From contig NZ_JACHTC010000025.1 in assembly GCF_014145635.1 (NCBI RefSeq), positions 1-38,351 of the forward strand: DNA of 38,351 nt, given 5' to 3'. Positions 16,868-25,131 of this stretch are shown one piece after another. Made by a program: the position numbers and the translations under genes. Positions within the stretch are counted from its first letter, which is position 1, and each line of letters begins with the position of its first letter. The notes beneath the pieces are model-generated. The model was not told the DNA's origin. It did no database searches and was given only the letters and a program-made list of their open reading frames with translations. Source of the stretch: Myroides sp. WP-1. GTDB taxonomy: Bacteria > Bacteroidota > Bacteroidia > Flavobacteriales > Flavobacteriaceae.

Positions 16868-17503
16868 ATGATACAAGAGGACCAACAGAATAGCGCGTTG
16901 ACAGAAGGAAAAGTATTGCCTTTGATGGAGCAATTTTACACCATTCAAGGAGAGGGTTTTTATTCTGGTCATGCGGCTTATTTTATCCGTTTGGGAGGTT
17001 GTGACGTTGGATGTCATTGGTGCGATGTGAAAGAGAGTTGGGATGCAGAATTACATCCGTTAACGGCTGTTGAATCTATTGTTGCTGATGCGTCAGCGGT
17101 GGCTAATTTAGCCGTTATTACAGGAGGAGAACCTTTGATGTATAACTTAGATTACCTAACAAAGAAATTAAAAGAGGCAGGGTTGAAAACCAATATAGAG
17201 ACATCTGGTGCTTATGAAATGTCTGGTGATTTTGATTGGGTTTGTCTTTCGCCTAAAAAAGCTAAATTACCTACTGAAAGCGCCTATCAAGCAGCGAATG
17301 AATTAAAAGTTGTGATTTATAACAAACACGATTTTATCTTTGCAGAAGAACAGGCCGCTAAAGTAAATAAAGACGCGTTGCTATTATTGCAGACAGAATG
17401 GAGTAAACGCGCGGTTATGATGCCTTTAATTATTGAATATGTCAAGCAAAATCCAAAGTGGAAAATATCGTTGCAAACACATAAATACTTGGATATTCCT
17501 TAA
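16868..17503 (+). CDS. queE: 7-carboxy-7-deazaguanine synthase
   Basis: A 211-residue radical-SAM enzyme that converts 6-carboxytetrahydropterin to 7-carboxy-7-deazaguanine in queuosine precursor synthesis. C45-x3-C49-x2-C52 (CDVGCHWC) holds the iron-sulfur cluster, preceded by the family signature FYTIQGEGFYSGHAAYFIRLGGC. TGGEPLMY is the SAM-binding GGE motif. The protein belongs to the compact QueE type with a shortened barrel. The other que genes are not in this window. The DUF2059 gene starts 38 bases later and may share the transcript, although it has its own possible -7 element. Confidence 0.93.
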   Translation: MIQEDQQNSALTEGKVLPLMEQFYTIQGEGFYSGHAAYFIRLGGCDVGCHWCDVKESWDAELHPLTAVESIVADASAVANLAVITGGEPLMYNLDYLTKKLKEAGLKTNIETSGAYEMSGDFDWVCLSPKKAKLPTESAYQAANELKVVIYNKHDFIFAEEQAAKVNKDALLLLQTEWSKRAVMMPLIIEYVKQNPKWKISLQTHKYLDIP

Positions 17504-17541
17504 CATAGTTTTATCTTTACTTCATCAAAAATACTACAATT

Positions 17542-17949
17542 ATGAAAAAAATAGTGATCGTAGCTGCATTCATGTTAGCAGGACATTTCGGTTTTGCACA
17601 AGATGCTGCTTTTAAAGCAGACGCTGAAAAGTACATGGAAGTAAGTGGGCAAATGAAAGCTTTTGACTATATGACTGAAGAAATCAGTCAGAATATTCCT
17701 GAAGAAAAAAGAGCTGAGTTTCAAAAAGAATTTAACGTAAGCTTAAATGATTTTAAATCGAGAATGGCTGAAATCTACATGGAAGAATTTACACATAATG
17801 AAATCAAAGAATTGATTCAATTATATGAAACTCCTGTTGGAAAGAAATTATACGAAAAGAATAAAGTTTTGTATGATAAAGGACAACAAGTTGGAATGGA
17901 ATGGGGAACTAGTGTTCAAGGAATTATGATGAAATACATGGAAATGTAA
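17542..17949 (+). CDS. Exported DUF2059-family protein
   Basis: A 135-residue protein with a signal peptide (residues 1-19, ending GFAQ). The helical DUF2059 domain follows (YMEEFTHNEIKELIQLYETPVGKKL). The family is widespread in Gram-negative bacteria and its function is not established. A TATCTTTA -7-like element lies just upstream (about 17511-17518). The gene ends in a bidirectional terminator shared with the convergent methyltransferase gene. Confidence 0.85.
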   Translation: MKKIVIVAAFMLAGHFGFAQDAAFKADAEKYMEVSGQMKAFDYMTEEISQNIPEEKRAEFQKEFNVSLNDFKSRMAEIYMEEFTHNEIKELIQLYETPVGKKLYEKNKVLYDKGQQVGMEWGTSVQGIMMKYMEM

Positions 17950-17955
17950 AAGATA

Positions 17956-17984
17956 TAAAAAGGAAGCCCTAGCTTCCTTTTTTT
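17956..17984. terminator. Bidirectional terminator shared by convergent genes
   Basis: A 7-bp stem (17961-17967 with 17972-17978), a CCTA loop, an A-run on the left and a T-run on the right. The minus-strand methyltransferase stop codon (17969-17971) lies in the loop, so that gene's last codons form part of the hairpin. Confidence 0.9.
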
Positions 17985-18685
17985 GTTAGTTTTGCGAGGT
18001 ACTCGTAATTCTCTCCTTCATATAATAAATCACAAGATAATCCACAGCCATGTGCTGCATTTTGAAGGGTGTTGTAATCTAAATACAACCAGTTAAAAGC
18101 TTCTTCTGTTTCACCTTTGTAGTGAACTTGAAAAACAAGCTCTCCATAGTAGTCTTTGTTGTCCATCGGAATCCATTTCCCCCCATCTTCATCTTCATCA
18201 AACATATAGATTAAGTCTGAACTATCAATTAAGATTTGTCCATTAGGAGTCAATAGTGTTTTTAGATGTTCTAAATAGGTGGTAATGTGAATTAATCGAC
18301 CAAATATACCTGTGCCATTCATTAACAATAACAAGGTATCGTATTGTTCATTTTTTACATCTAGAACATTGGTTAATCTTGCGTTATTTACACCTCTTAA
18401 CTGACAAGCTTCGATGGCTTTTGGAGAGATGTCGATAGCGGTAACCTCTAATCCTTTTTCTTGTAAATAAAGTGTATGTGATCCAGCACCACAACCGATA
18501 TCTAAAACTTTGCCTTTACTCTTTTTTAATGCAATTTGCTCGAGTTCTGGCATGTCTTTATAGGAGCGAAACCAATAGGAAACCTCCATTTCTTCAGCTT
18601 CGGAAATATCTGTTTCGGTCAATAAAACCGCAGGTGTCTGGCTAACTTGATAGTCTAATATAGCTTGGCCGATTAGGTCTTTCAT
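17969..18685 (-). CDS. Class I SAM-dependent methyltransferase
   Basis: A 238-residue Rossmann-fold methyltransferase. Motif I is VLDIGCGAGSHTLYL, with an acidic residue ending strand 2 (VTAIDIS). Motif IV is YDTLLLLMNGTGIFGRL. The start at 18685 (MKDLIGQAI) is preferred. The frame stays open to 18790, but this would overlap the divergent cysteine-cluster gene and its promoter. The substrate cannot be told. The C-terminal part (DNKDYYGELVFQVHYKG) is conserved-looking but has no motif known to me. It is probably a single-gene unit transcribed divergently from the YkgJ-type gene. Confidence 0.85.
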   Translation of the reverse strand: MKDLIGQAILDYQVSQTPAVLLTETDISEAEEMEVSYWFRSYKDMPELEQIALKKSKGKVLDIGCGAGSHTLYLQEKGLEVTAIDISPKAIEACQLRGVNNARLTNVLDVKNEQYDTLLLLMNGTGIFGRLIHITTYLEHLKTLLTPNGQILIDSSDLIYMFDEDEDGGKWIPMDNKDYYGELVFQVHYKGETEEAFNWLYLDYNTLQNAAHGCGLSCDLLYEGENYEYLAKLTKKGS

Positions 18686-18700
18686 TTTTTTGTTGAATTT

Positions 18701-18734
18701 TTGATCTATAAAAAAGCGAGTTGTCGTAATTTTG
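18701..18734 (+). promoter_or_regulatory. Promoter of the cysteine-cluster gene
   Basis: TTG at 18701-18703, a 23-base spacer and TAATTTTG at 18727-18734. It lies 18 bases upstream of the ATG at 18753, which supports that start over the in-frame TTG at 18732. Confidence 0.55.
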
Positions 18735-18752
18735 TCATTCAATAAAGTAAGA

Positions 18753-19250
18753 ATGGACAAAATACTGCAACAACTTCCAAAGTTCGCCAAAGATAAGCAT
18801 AATGAGAATAAAAAATATTTTGCGAAACTACAAAAGAAGCCACCAAAGGATTTAGATTATCAAATGCAAGAAATTCACAATGCTGTTTTTAAAAAAATAG
18901 ATTGTTTGTCTTGTGCGAATTGTTGTAAAACAACAGGGCCATTGTTTACAAGTGCAGATATAGAGCGAATCAGTAAGCACTTGAGATTAAAACCCCAACA
19001 GTTTATCGATCAATATTTGAAAATTGATGAAGACAACGACTATGTACTTCAACAAGTGCCTTGTACTTTTTTGGATGCAGAAAACTATTGTATGATTTAC
19101 GATGTCCGTCCGAAAGCATGTCGAGAATATCCCCATACGGACCGAAAAAAGTTTCAACAAATTGCTAATTTAACTTTGGAAAATGTAGCTATCTGTCCAG
19201 CAGCATACGAAGTAGTAGAGCAGATGAAAAAGAAAATAGTGTTGAAATAA
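18753..19250 (+). CDS. YkgJ-type zinc/iron-chelating cysteine-cluster protein
   Basis: A 165-residue protein of the CxxCxxCC family (UPF0153/YkgJ). The signature is complete: CLSCANCCK near residue 50, then PCTFLDAENYCMIYDVRPKACREYP, ending with a cysteine in VAICPAAY. These cysteines are thought to bind a metal, and the biochemical role is unknown. There is no signal peptide. The N-terminal 45 residues are helical and lysine-rich. It is transcribed divergently from the methyltransferase and has its own promoter. Confidence 0.88.
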   Translation: MDKILQQLPKFAKDKHNENKKYFAKLQKKPPKDLDYQMQEIHNAVFKKIDCLSCANCCKTTGPLFTSADIERISKHLRLKPQQFIDQYLKIDEDNDYVLQQVPCTFLDAENYCMIYDVRPKACREYPHTDRKKFQQIANLTLENVAICPAAYEVVEQMKKKIVLK

Positions 19251-19257
19251 TTGCGAT

Positions 19258-19473
19258 TTAAATAAAGAAATGATCTTCTTCCAGGTCTTCAAAAAGTTTT
19301 ACAGATTCTTGTGATAATTCTTCAGTAGTATCTATAAAGTAATCGATGATATCCAATACCACTTCTTTTATCTTTTCGAAGATGTGTAAAGCATCATCTA
19401 AGTAATCTTTGATCAATTGAAAAAAATCTAGTATTCCGTCAATTAATTTGATGATATATTCTCCTACATTCAT
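19258..19473 (-). CDS. Small acidic helical protein, unrecognised
   Basis: A 71-residue product starting MNVGEYIIKLIDGIL. It reads as one or two long amphipathic helices with Ile/Leu/Phe on one face and Asp/Glu/Lys on the other, ending in an acidic EDLEEDHFF tail. There is no signal peptide and no cysteines. The open frame extends to 19557, but that overlaps the response-regulator end. A well-formed promoter at 19500-19527 fits only the ATG at 19473. It is independent of the LytTR gene upstream. The family is unknown. Confidence 0.6.
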   Translation of the reverse strand: MNVGEYIIKLIDGILDFFQLIKDYLDDALHIFEKIKEVVLDIIDYFIDTTEELSQESVKLFEDLEEDHFFI

Positions 19474-19499
19474 ATCATTTAGATGTTTTTTGTTTTTCT

Positions 19500-19527
19500 C
19501 AAATGTAGTTAAAAAATAGAAAATCAA
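19500..19527 (-). promoter_or_regulatory. Promoter of the small helical protein
   Basis: On the minus strand: TTG (complement of 19525-19527), a 17-base spacer, and TACATTTG (complement of 19500-19507). This is an exact consensus match, 26 bases upstream of the ATG at 19473. Confidence 0.65.
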
Positions 19528-19544
19528 TCGTGTTAAATGACAAT

Positions 19545-20309
19545 TTAACTCAACCAATCTTTTAAATTAGCGATATGTGCTTTGCTAACAAAAATAGGCT
19601 GTTGGTCCTCACTTTGCACATTTAATACGAGTTCTATTTTTTGACTACTATGACGTAAGACCTCTTTAATAGCTTGAATATTTATGATAAAACTGCGATT
19701 TATTTTGAAAAAAATCTTCGCATCAAGCTTATCAATGACATCTTTGATTGTGTCGTCATATATGTAGCGTTCTTCTTGAAAAGTATGTAGAAAAAGGTGT
19801 TTGCCAGAAGCAAATAAATAGGCGATTTCATTGGCCTCAATTGATTTGAGTCGATGGCCATCGTGAATCAAAAAGCGATCTTTCAATGGAGGATTCGCTA
19901 CTTCGGATTCTGGTTCTTGTTTGGGAACGGAATCTTCTTGTAGGTGTTTCGTGATCGTAACATATTTGTGTAGTACTTCATCTAAAGCTATTTTATCAAA
20001 GGGTTTTAAAATGTAACCTATAGCAAATTGCTTAAAAGCTTCAATGGCATAATTTTCATAAGCCGTAATAAAAACAACAGGACTCTTAACGGCGATTTTG
20101 TCAAAAATTTCTAAACTCTTGCCATCACCTAAATGAATATCCATAAAAATGAGATCAACGGTATGTTGAAAAAAGAAAGTCGTAGCTTCTTTAATCGAAG
20201 ATAACATGACAATATCGCTAACCGAAATGGGTAGAATATCTTGAGTCAGTAGGAGTTTTTTTAGATAATTAGCTGCGAGAGCTTCATCTTCAACAATTGC
20301 TATACGCAC
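19545..20309 (-). CDS. LytTR-family response regulator
   Basis: A 254-residue two-component regulator. The receiver domain (1-120) has E7-D8, phospho-acceptor D57 (IFMDIHLGDG), T82 and K102 (LKPFD). After a Pro/Glu linker (about 121-145), a LytTR DNA-binding domain follows (FLIHDGHRLKSIEANEIAYL...FKINRSFIINIQAI). The start is GTG at 20309, preceded by TACTTTTA as a weak -7. LytTR proteins usually bind paired direct repeats about one helical period apart. The gene begins about 60 bases after the susD terminator, at the far end of the operon from the LytS-type kinase at 27835. That kinase is its most plausible partner, and the only one in the window. Confidence 0.92.
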   Translation of the reverse strand: MRIAIVEDEALAANYLKKLLLTQDILPISVSDIVMLSSIKEATTFFFQHTVDLIFMDIHLGDGKSLEIFDKIAVKSPVVFITAYENYAIEAFKQFAIGYILKPFDKIALDEVLHKYVTITKHLQEDSVPKQEPESEVANPPLKDRFLIHDGHRLKSIEANEIAYLFASGKHLFLHTFQEERYIYDDTIKDVIDKLDAKIFFKINRSFIINIQAIKEVLRHSSQKIELVLNVQSEDQQPIFVSKAHIANLKDWLS

Positions 20310-20370
20310 TTTTTTTTGGTAAAAGTACTAAAAAGTTGCACGTTCTAAAAATGTGATCTTTTTCTGCATA

Positions 20371-20398
20371 AAAAAAGCTACCATTTCTGGTAGCTTTT
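20371..20398 (-). terminator. Terminator of the metalloprotease-susC-susD operon
   Basis: An 11-bp stem (20373-20383 with 20388-20398). On the minus strand it has a GAAA loop and ends in a T-run (20371-20376). It lies 13 bases after the susD stop and separates the operon from the response regulator. Confidence 0.9.
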
Positions 20399-20411
20399 GC
20401 AGTGTCACCGC

Positions 20412-21737
20412 TTATAAATTTGGGTTGTTTTCTCTTGCTTTTCTTGGGAACGGCAAGGTATAACGCGGATCATTTTGTTGTAGTATAAAATCTTCGTTAC
20501 CTAATCGGTGAACGATTTTCTTTTGATCTAATCTTCTCAAATCAAACCAACGCTGACCTTCAAAGGCGAATTCTCTGAATCGCTCTTCTAATAGGAATTT
20601 TTTGTATGCCGCTTGATCAAACGATTTTAATTGTTCTACTACAGCAGGTACAGCTTCTGCTTTGAAACGATTTTCGATGATCGGCTCAAGCGTAGCAGTG
20701 GCTTGATCTAATTGGTTCAAGAAAATTTGAGATTCTGCTTTGATGAAGTATAATTCAGCTGTACGGAAAGAGATTTTAGTATCTCCATTTCCCGTTTTTA
20801 CTAATACTAAATTTCCATTTACATCATCAAAAGAAGAAACATAGCGAAGATCGTTTGTTTGATCATAACTTGCTTTTAATTCTTCCGAAGCAAAAACGAA
20901 AGATTTATAAGCTGTTTTAAACACATCTTCTAAATTCATAATCGATTCTACCGATTTGAAATGTGCAACGGATTCTTTCGAATCTACATTTAAGTTCTGT
21001 AATGTACTTTTGATTGCCAATGCACTTTCAGCACTTACAATTGCAGCTTCATATTTTTTCTGATACAGATTTACACGAGCTTCTAAGGCTAAAAGAGCCA
21101 GTTTAGAAAAACGGTAGTTGGTACCTGCATCATAGGTAGCTACTTTTAGTTTTGCTTTTGCGGCATCGATATCCAAATGAATTTGGTTGTATACTTCAGC
21201 TACGGTTGATTTAGGTCTTTTGCTATCTAAGTCTACTTCATTTAGGATTACGATACCTGGTTCTGTAGCGGCTGTAGCGGGATCATACGGTTTAGCAAAG
21301 AAATTTACTAAATCGAAGTAAGCTAATGCACGGAGTGCATGTGCTTCTCCTAGAAGTTGTTCTTTTACGTCTCCGGTTTGCATTGTTCCTGTTCCATCGT
21401 TGATGGTTTGATTGGCATAGAAAATAACTTTGTATAAGTCTTGGTATCCATACTCTCTTGTTCCATCACTCGGACTTTGGTCATTGTATACAAATATATC
21501 GCGAATTTCTGCGAAATCGCTGTTGTCCATTACAGGAACTTGAACTTCATCCGTTCGTATAGTTGTTAGCGCTTTGTGACGAGGGTACGCAAAGTAAGCC
21601 GTCGTCAACAATTTTCTATAATCATCTGTTGTTTTTGGAATAATCTTTCCTTCTGGTTCAATATCTAAGAATTTATCACAACTTACAGTAGATAAACCTA
21701 TGCTTAGACATCCGATAAATAAAAAAAGTCTTTTCAT
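20412..21737 (-). CDS. susD: SusD/RagB-family surface nutrient-binding lipoprotein
   Basis: A 441-residue lipoprotein of the SusD/RagB family that forms the lid of a SusC channel on the cell surface. The lipobox is STVSC with C20, followed by DKFLDIEPEGKI. TPR-like helices include the family region EQLLGEAHALRALAYFDLVNFFAKPYD and the C-terminal EERFREFAFEGQRWFDLRRL. The upstream in-frame TTG at 21746 is less likely than the ATG at 21737. It lies 13 bases after the susC stop and is clearly co-transcribed. The ligand is not readable. At 441 residues it is among the smaller SusD proteins, as in RagB-like peptide systems, though size alone does not prove the ligand. Confidence 0.95.
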   Translation of the reverse strand: MKRLFLFIGCLSIGLSTVSCDKFLDIEPEGKIIPKTTDDYRKLLTTAYFAYPRHKALTTIRTDEVQVPVMDNSDFAEIRDIFVYNDQSPSDGTREYGYQDLYKVIFYANQTINDGTGTMQTGDVKEQLLGEAHALRALAYFDLVNFFAKPYDPATAATEPGIVILNEVDLDSKRPKSTVAEVYNQIHLDIDAAKAKLKVATYDAGTNYRFSKLALLALEARVNLYQKKYEAAIVSAESALAIKSTLQNLNVDSKESVAHFKSVESIMNLEDVFKTAYKSFVFASEELKASYDQTNDLRYVSSFDDVNGNLVLVKTGNGDTKISFRTAELYFIKAESQIFLNQLDQATATLEPIIENRFKAEAVPAVVEQLKSFDQAAYKKFLLEERFREFAFEGQRWFDLRRLDQKKIVHRLGNEDFILQQNDPRYTLPFPRKARENNPNL

Positions 21738-21750
21738 AATGTACAAAGAG

Positions 21751-24700
21751 TTAGAAGGTTATGTTTAATCCTAATGTGAATGATTTCTGAATAGGCTGTG
21801 CGTAAATGTTTCCGTAAGTTTCTGGATCAAAGTATCCTTTGTAATCTGTTCCGAATACAAATAGGTTTCTTCCTTCTACTGTAAATCGAACATTGTCTAA
21901 ACGCAATTTATCTAAAACAGCTCTTGGTAAGGTATATCCTAAACGCAAGCTGCTAATACGCAAATAACTTGTTTCTTTTGTCCAAATATCTAGATAGTTG
22001 TAATAGTTAATTGGTGCTCCACCGTAATCAAACCATTTTGTTAACATCCAATTATCTGTTCCATCATAAGCGTCATTTCCTGTTAATCCTGGTAAAGTTC
22101 CACCTGTATTGATCGGCGTCCACATATCGAATACTTCTCTTGTGTAGTTTCTTCCTGGATCAACTAAAGCTGAATTATAAGCAGGTGTACGCGTTACCAT
22201 TTGTTTTAGATTGAAGGCCGCTGAAATAGTGAAATCAAAATTATTGATCTTGAATGTATTGATAATACCTCCAGTAAATTTCGGATCTCTATCTCCTGCA
22301 TAGGTAAATAAATCTCTTGATTGTTCAGGAGTCAATTTAGAGTCAACCATATAACCTGGCATGATGTCTTCCCAAGAATCATACAATTGGAAAAATTCTT
22401 TGGCAGATACTTTTTCTCCACCTTGCCAAAACATAATGTTTCCTTTGTCATCTAATCCCGCTGTTTTCAATACAAAAGCAGAATTTACAGCGTATCCTTC
22501 TCTTGAAGGTAAGTATTCACCATCGTTTACTTGAATACGATCTACTCTACTCTTATTGTGTGCAAAGTTGAATGTTGTCGTCCAAGAGAAGTTAGGGCGT
22601 ACGATATTTCTCGTCGTTAATGAAATTTCATAACCTTTGTTGCTTACTTGCGCCCAGTTCATGTTGGTGAACTCAAAACCTGTTTCAAAAGGCAAGGCAC
22701 GTAAACCAATTAAATCTGTACTCTTTCTGTTGTATGCATCAAATGCAATAGCAATTCTATTATTGAATAATCCTAAGTCAAAACCAACGTTTGTATTCGT
22801 TGTTTTTTCCCATCTTAGTGTACCATTTGGCAAGTTATTCACCTGAATAGTTTTTTCTGGATAACCTGGTAAAATAGAAGAAGTACTGTATTCTCCAATT
22901 ACGAAAGGAGAAGTTGTACGATCTACGTTTCCTTGTAAACCATAAGAAGCGCGTAAACGGAAATTACTAACGAAATCTAGGTTTTCCATGAACTTCTCAT
23001 TTGATACCAACCATGAACCTGAAATTGCCCATAAAGGTAAATATCTGTATTTTGGATCTACTCCGAATAAGTTTGAACCATCATAACGCACACTACCAAA
23101 TACGGTATATTTTCTGTCGTATGTATAAGAAGCTGTTGCAAAGAAAGAAGCATAAGCGTCTTCTCCTTTTGTTCTTCTATATGTTTCGTATTTTTTTTGT
23201 GTTGCCTCAGTGTTTCCTGGAGGGAACAAAATCGGATTTGTTGTTAAGGTTAACGGATCGTAACCAAAACCTTTAGATTTGATTTGCTTTCTTTCTTCTT
23301 TTCGGATTTCCATACCAGCCATAACATCTATCTCATGCATATCATTGATAATAGTATTGTACATCGCTTGGGTTTTCCAGTTGTATTGGAAGTATTTATC
23401 CGAGAAGTTTTCAATAATTCCACCATCAGGCAAGAAGTATTTGAATTCTTTGGAAGCACTGTCATAGTATCTCGTACCTTCTCTGAATTTACGTGTGTTA
23501 TACGTTTCTTTACCTAAGTATTTCTCCGTATCACTGTTGTCAATCTGTAAACCCAACTGAGAAGTGAACTTCAAGTCATCTAAGATTTGATAGTTAATAT
23601 CAAAAATAGCTTTCAACGATTGGTTTTTCAATTCGTAGCTTGTATTTTGTCTTTCTTCTAAGAAGTTGAAAGGAATATAAGCATCTCCAAAACCATTGAT
23701 ATCGGGATCATATTGAAAACTTCCGTCTTCATTGTATGGTTTTAAGTAAGGATTGGCATTTCTAGAATAGTTGGCCGGATTAACACTTGCATCAGCATCT
23801 GCGATGAAGTTAGTTTTATTCGACTGTGTTCCAAATAAAGCCACTCCAGCTGTTAGTTTGTCCGTTAAGGTAAAGTTGTTTTTCAACGTAATGTTGTAAC
23901 GCTCGAAACCAGTGCCAATTGTTGATCCTTCTTCATCGTAGTATCCCAAGGAGAAGTAGTAATCAGAAAGATCACCTCCACCCGATAAGCTCAAACCATA
24001 TTGTTTGTTGAATGTAGGACGGTATAATTCTTTTCCCCAATCAGTATCTACTAATCGCAAGCGATTAATCGCATTTTGACTTTCTTGAGATAAAGCACTA
24101 AATCCACCATTTCTATAGGCGTCTAATTCGTCGTTTCTATTTAAAATTCTTGCAACTTCTCCTTGACGTGAGCGGGCATTATCGATATCAGATCTACCAG
24201 CAAGCATCAATTCTAAATCCACTTTTTCAGATGAATTCATCAAGTTTAATTTAGAAAATTGAGGGCGTTCATTCACGAAAGTATTGGCTGTAAAGTTTAC
24301 TTTCATAGACCCTTTTTTTCCTTTTTTCGTTGTAATAACAATTACCCCATTTGCAGCTCTTGCTCCATAAATAGCTGTTGCAGAAGCATCTTTTAAGATG
24401 GTAATATCCAAGATGTCATCCGGATTTAAACCAGCAATAGAAAAGTTTTGCAATTGATCGATATTGTCTTTATCGTTAAAGTTAGGAACATTATTTCCTT
24501 CTAACGGCATTCCGTCAATTACCCATAATGGATCTTGAGGTCCGTTTAGTGAAGCTGTACCACGAATACGGATTTTAGCAGGTCCACCTGGAGCACCAGT
24601 AGGTGTTGTTACAGCAACCCCAGCGATTTGTCCGGCCAACATTTGATCCACACTCGCAACCCCTCCTTGCTCAATATCAGCCATGCTAACTTGGGCAACA

Positions 24701-25104
24701 GAAGAAGTCAATTTGCGTTTTTCAATGGTTTGATAACCCGTAATTACAACTTCGTTTAAAATGTTTTCATCCGTACCTAAAGCAACGTTATAATGTGTCT
24801 TCGTTGTTAGATTGATTAATTTCGAAGCGTAACCAATAAAGCTTACGCGAATGGCTTTTGTTTCTTTCGGAACGTCAAGTGTAAAGTTTCCGTCAAAGTC
24901 TGTCATCGTTCCAATACTTGTACTTTCGATGATTCCCTTCTGACCTGTTTCTGTTGATACACTTTGTGTTTCAACAATAATAGATGCCCCGGGTAAGCCC
25001 GACTTGTCGCTTGCATCTTGAACAAAACCTGTAATCGTTCTTTTCTCTTGTGCTAGAGTAAGAGTTAGGGTAAAGAACGAAAATAAAAGAAATAGTTTTT
25101 TCAT
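21751..25104 (-). CDS. susC: SusC/RagA-family TonB-dependent receptor
   Basis: A 1117-residue outer-membrane importer. A signal peptide (1-18, ending LTLAQ) is followed by a carboxypeptidase-regulatory-like domain (about 22-110, with DFDGNFTLDVP and VSFIGYAS). This domain carries an insertion (about 45-65, rich in Thr/Glu/Ser) between its first strands. The TonB-box region comes next (NEVVITGYQT), then a plug domain (IRIRGTASLNGPQDPLWVIDGMPL, ending in ATAIYGARAANGVIVITTKKGKKG). A 22-strand-type barrel ends in SFTLGLNITF. It works with the SusD lid to import large solutes using TonB energy. It starts 27 bases after the metalloprotease stop, in the same operon. Confidence 0.97.
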   Translation of the reverse strand: MKKLFLLFSFFTLTLTLAQEKRTITGFVQDASDKSGLPGASIIVETQSVSTETGQKGIIESTSIGTMTDFDGNFTLDVPKETKAIRVSFIGYASKLINLTTKTHYNVALGTDENILNEVVITGYQTIEKRKLTSSVAQVSMADIEQGGVASVDQMLAGQIAGVAVTTPTGAPGGPAKIRIRGTASLNGPQDPLWVIDGMPLEGNNVPNFNDKDNIDQLQNFSIAGLNPDDILDITILKDASATAIYGARAANGVIVITTKKGKKGSMKVNFTANTFVNERPQFSKLNLMNSSEKVDLELMLAGRSDIDNARSRQGEVARILNRNDELDAYRNGGFSALSQESQNAINRLRLVDTDWGKELYRPTFNKQYGLSLSGGGDLSDYYFSLGYYDEEGSTIGTGFERYNITLKNNFTLTDKLTAGVALFGTQSNKTNFIADADASVNPANYSRNANPYLKPYNEDGSFQYDPDINGFGDAYIPFNFLEERQNTSYELKNQSLKAIFDINYQILDDLKFTSQLGLQIDNSDTEKYLGKETYNTRKFREGTRYYDSASKEFKYFLPDGGIIENFSDKYFQYNWKTQAMYNTIINDMHEIDVMAGMEIRKEERKQIKSKGFGYDPLTLTTNPILFPPGNTEATQKKYETYRRTKGEDAYASFFATASYTYDRKYTVFGSVRYDGSNLFGVDPKYRYLPLWAISGSWLVSNEKFMENLDFVSNFRLRASYGLQGNVDRTTSPFVIGEYSTSSILPGYPEKTIQVNNLPNGTLRWEKTTNTNVGFDLGLFNNRIAIAFDAYNRKSTDLIGLRALPFETGFEFTNMNWAQVSNKGYEISLTTRNIVRPNFSWTTTFNFAHNKSRVDRIQVNDGEYLPSREGYAVNSAFVLKTAGLDDKGNIMFWQGGEKVSAKEFFQLYDSWEDIMPGYMVDSKLTPEQSRDLFTYAGDRDPKFTGGIINTFKINNFDFTISAAFNLKQMVTRTPAYNSALVDPGRNYTREVFDMWTPINTGGTLPGLTGNDAYDGTDNWMLTKWFDYGGAPINYYNYLDIWTKETSYLRISSLRLGYTLPRAVLDKLRLDNVRFTVEGRNLFVFGTDYKGYFDPETYGNIYAQPIQKSFTLGLNITF

Positions 25105-25131
25105 TTTCTTAAATGGGTAAGGTTGTTAGTT

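Noticed and set aside
18686..18790. N-terminal extension of the methyltransferase
   Set aside because: It would overlap the promoter and start of the divergent cysteine-cluster gene, and the residues do not resemble the family.
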